From an uncultured Ruminococcus sp. (GTDB lineage: Bacteria; Bacillota; Clostridia; Oscillospirales; Ruminococcaceae), in NCBI GenBank assembly GCA_902772615.1, contig CACYBC010000100.1, positions 1 to 5,605 of the forward strand: DNA of 5,605 nucleotides. The letters run 5' to 3'. The notes beneath the pieces were generated by a model. It saw nothing but the letters and a program-made list of their open reading frames with translations, had not been told where the DNA came from and ran no database searches. Position numbers and translations under genes: made by a program. This document shows, in pieces, positions 3,945-5,605 of this stretch. Position 1 is the first letter of the stretch; each line of letters opens with the position of its first letter.

Positions 3945-5480
3945 ATGAAAGCTGTAATCTATGCCCGCTACAGCGCGGGACCGAAGCAAACAGATCAGAG
4001 CATCGACGGGCAGGTCCGTGTCTGCCGGAAGTATTGCGAGGAACATGGCATGGAAGTCGTTGACATCTATGCCGATCGTCACATCACCGGCAAGACGGAT
4101 GCCCGTCCTGAGTTCCAGCGGATGATCCGTGACAGCGCCTTCGGCAAGTTCGACGCCGTCTGCGTCTATAAGACCGACCGCTTCTCCCGGAACAAGCTCG
4201 ACTCCGTCGTCTACAAGAAGCAGCTGAAGGACAACGGCGTCAAACTGTGCTATGCCGCCGAGGCGATCCCGGAAGGTCCGGAGGGAATCATTCTTGAATC
4301 CCTTATGGAAGGTCTGGCGGAATACTACAGCGCGGAGCTCGCGCAGAAGATCCGGCGCGGCATGTATGAGACTGCGCTCAAAGGAAAGCCGCTTGGCAAT
4401 AATATTCCGTTCGGTTATACGACCGACGAGAACCGCTGCTTTGTGATTGATGAGGATGAAGCGCAGGTTGTCCGGATGATCTATGATATGTACCTGCGCG
4501 GGAACAACGTGGCTGAGATCCGCAGGAAGCTGACCTCTCTCGGGTACACTTCGCGCGTCGGCAGGCCGTTCGCCTACTCCTCCCTCAAGAGGATCCTGAC
4601 GAACGAAGCGTATACCGGGACATATAAAGCAGTCGGTGTGAGGATAGAAGGGAACATCCCTGCGATCATTTCAAAGGAGACATTCGCGATGGCTCAGATC
4701 AAAGTGAAAAAGACGAAGGAGCTGAAAGGCCGCGTGGCCAAAGACATCTATCTGCTGTCGGGGAAACTGTACTGCGGGAAATGCGATCGGCTTATGTCCG
4801 GCGCTTCCGGCAGAAGCCACACCGGCAAAGCGCATCATTATTACCGGTGCCCCGGTCATTATAAGTATCACGAGTGCCCTCGCAAGCCGATCGTAAGAGA
4901 TGATCTTGAGAATCTGGTCGTCCAGATGACGGTTGATTATGTCCTGAACCCGAAGGTTATGCGCGAGATCGCGCACATCGTCTTCATGACGCAGTCAGAT
5001 GCCCTCCGGAACGACAAGGAAGAGGATCGTCTTGAAGCCGCTTTGCGCAAGAACAAGAAAGAGATCCGGAACCTGATCGAGGCGATCAAGGCCGGCTTCC
5101 GCACGGATGAGCTGTCGAAGGAGCTCGATCAGCTGGAGGAGAGGAAGATCGATCTGGAGAACGAACTGGCTGCAGTTAAGCAGCGCTCTCTCGGCCTGTC
5201 CGAGGATCAGATCTACTTCTTCCTGGAGCAGTTCATAAAAAGAAAAGAGGAGACTCCGCATGATTACCGCAAAAAAGTAATCGAATGCTTCGTCTCCTCA
5301 GTGTACGTGTATGATGACACGATCGAGATCTACTACAAAATGAGCGATCAGGACCATCATTCATCCGGCAAACTGGGTTCGACCCCATTGCCGTCAGTGG
5401 ACCTGACGGTTCTCCGCTCGAACCCCGATCTTATGTTCTCATCCAGAGGCCTTTCCCTTAGAATAAAACATAATTTCTGA
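3945..5480 (+). CDS. Large serine recombinase / phage integrase (511 aa)
   Basis: This enzyme performs site-specific insertion and excision of the element by double-strand cleavage through a phosphoserine link. The resolvase-type catalytic domain spans residues 1-145: YARYSAGPKQ carries nucleophile Ser10 with Arg8, and VYKTDRFSRN (74-83) holds the conserved Arg79 and Arg82. The recombinase domain follows at about 150-260 (PFGYTTDEN, then LTNEAYTGTYK). A zinc ribbon has Cys277, Cys280, Cys302 and Cys311. A coiled coil at about 355-415 (KEEDRLEAALRKNKKEIRNL and on) is the arm that governs directionality. Length fits the family's usual 450-600 residues and all catalytic motifs are present, so it should be active. 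The last 35 or so residues look unconserved. The ribosome binding site is weak (GAGG, 8-base spacer) and lies beside inverted repeats. No excision factor is identified. Confidence 0.96.
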   Translation: MKAVIYARYSAGPKQTDQSIDGQVRVCRKYCEEHGMEVVDIYADRHITGKTDARPEFQRMIRDSAFGKFDAVCVYKTDRFSRNKLDSVVYKKQLKDNGVKLCYAAEAIPEGPEGIILESLMEGLAEYYSAELAQKIRRGMYETALKGKPLGNNIPFGYTTDENRCFVIDEDEAQVVRMIYDMYLRGNNVAEIRRKLTSLGYTSRVGRPFAYSSLKRILTNEAYTGTYKAVGVRIEGNIPAIISKETFAMAQIKVKKTKELKGRVAKDIYLLSGKLYCGKCDRLMSGASGRSHTGKAHHYYRCPGHYKYHECPRKPIVRDDLENLVVQMTVDYVLNPKVMREIAHIVFMTQSDALRNDKEEDRLEAALRKNKKEIRNLIEAIKAGFRTDELSKELDQLEERKIDLENELAAVKQRSLGLSEDQIYFFLEQFIKRKEETPHDYRKKVIECFVSSVYVYDDTIEIYYKMSDQDHHSSGKLGSTPLPSVDLTVLRSNPDLMFSSRGLSLRIKHNF

Positions 5481-5485
5481 ACTCC

Positions 5486-5528
5486 TGCCGGGCGGTTTGA
5501 AAAAGACAGAAAAAAGAACCGCCCGGCA
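5486..5528. repeat. Perfect 12-bp inverted repeat just after the integrase gene
   Basis: TGCCGGGCGGTT (5486-5497) pairs perfectly with AACCGCCCGGCA (5517-5528) around a 19-base purine-rich loop. It begins 6 bp after the integrase stop. The stem is GC-rich enough to be a terminator, but no T tract follows on the plus strand and the minus-strand side is no better, so a canonical intrinsic terminator is not supported. A recombination-site or transcript-end role is open. Confidence 0.65.
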
Positions 5529-5605
5529 TATCCATAGAAAGGAGGTCGTATCCGGCCTGGCCGGAAAGAACGCGCAAGCCTGTGACAGCTTGTGCGCTCT
5601 GGTGA
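5529..5605. other. Tail region with Shine-Dalgarno-like sequence and two further dyads; no gene closed
   Basis: AAAGGAGG (5538-5545) is a near-perfect ribosome binding sequence, but no ATG, GTG or TTG follows at usable distance. Immediately after come a 15-bp palindrome, TCCGGCC-T-GGCCGGA (5551-5565), and a 9-bp stem, CGCGCAAGC (5571-5579) with GCTTGTGCG (5588-5596; one G-T pair, 8-base loop). It could be the leader of a gene beyond the window or the element/host junction. Confidence 0.4.

Noticed and set aside
5486..5528. Intrinsic terminator for the integrase
   Set aside because: The stem is strong, but there is no T tract after it and the loop is 19 bases; kept as an inverted repeat of unknown role.
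1..5605. CRISPR array, tRNA, rRNA or insertion sequence
   Set aside because: No evenly spaced direct repeats, no cloverleaf or rRNA-like sequence, and no transposase apart from the serine integrase were seen on either strand.

Overview
The window looks like the regulatory and integration end of a temperate phage or related integrative element of a Gram-positive, probably clostridial (Bacillota), host. Three things suggest this: strong Shine-Dalgarno sequences of the GGAGG type before nearly every gene, a lysine-rich BIG2 Ig-like secreted protein of a style common in gut Clostridia, and a large serine recombinase with the usual Bacillota phage/ICE architecture. Host and element type are inferences; no structural, packaging or conjugation gene is in view.

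Left part (1-2452), mostly minus strand: a leftward early operon of short genes. In transcription order it has two tiny membrane peptides (2452-2342 and 2156-2076), a DUF3846 protein (1722-1411), a 207-aa protein with a C-terminal helix-turn-helix (1397-774), and four small phage-type proteins (769-566, 552-418, 371-162, 165-<1). Spacing is mostly tight, including an ATGA stop/start overlap at 162-165. Two things break the pattern. One is a plus-strand gene with its own extended -10 promoter (1799-2095), encoding a predicted winged-helix-like protein with a C-terminal membrane anchor. The other is a 185-bp hairpin-rich stretch without a convincing gene (2157-2341). Inside the helix-turn-helix gene lie three 15-bp dyads, TGTGCA-N3-TGCACA, which resemble origin iterons or binding sites embedded in their own binding-protein gene.

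Switch region (2453-2628): divergent promoters. The leftward promoter (TTGACA, 17 bp, TATTGT) and the rightward promoter (TTGTTT, 17 bp, TATAAT) are interleaved with three or four copies of an operator-like motif (TGTTWGCGWACA). This is a typical lysis/lysogeny control region.

Right part (2629-5480), plus strand: an XRE-family repressor without a self-cleaving peptidase domain, then a secreted BIG2-domain protein only 35 bp downstream (probable lysogenic cargo transcribed with the repressor), then a 63-bp gap packed with TTAGACT-type inverted repeats, then a 511-aa large serine integrase. After the integrase there is a perfect 12-bp inverted repeat and more dyads in the last 125 bp, where an element end or attachment site could lie.

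Working model (inference): the repressor binds the operators and silences the leftward operon while allowing its own transcription and that of the secreted protein; the integrase inserts and, with an unseen directionality factor, excises the element; the helix-turn-helix gene with its internal dyads may mark the replication origin.
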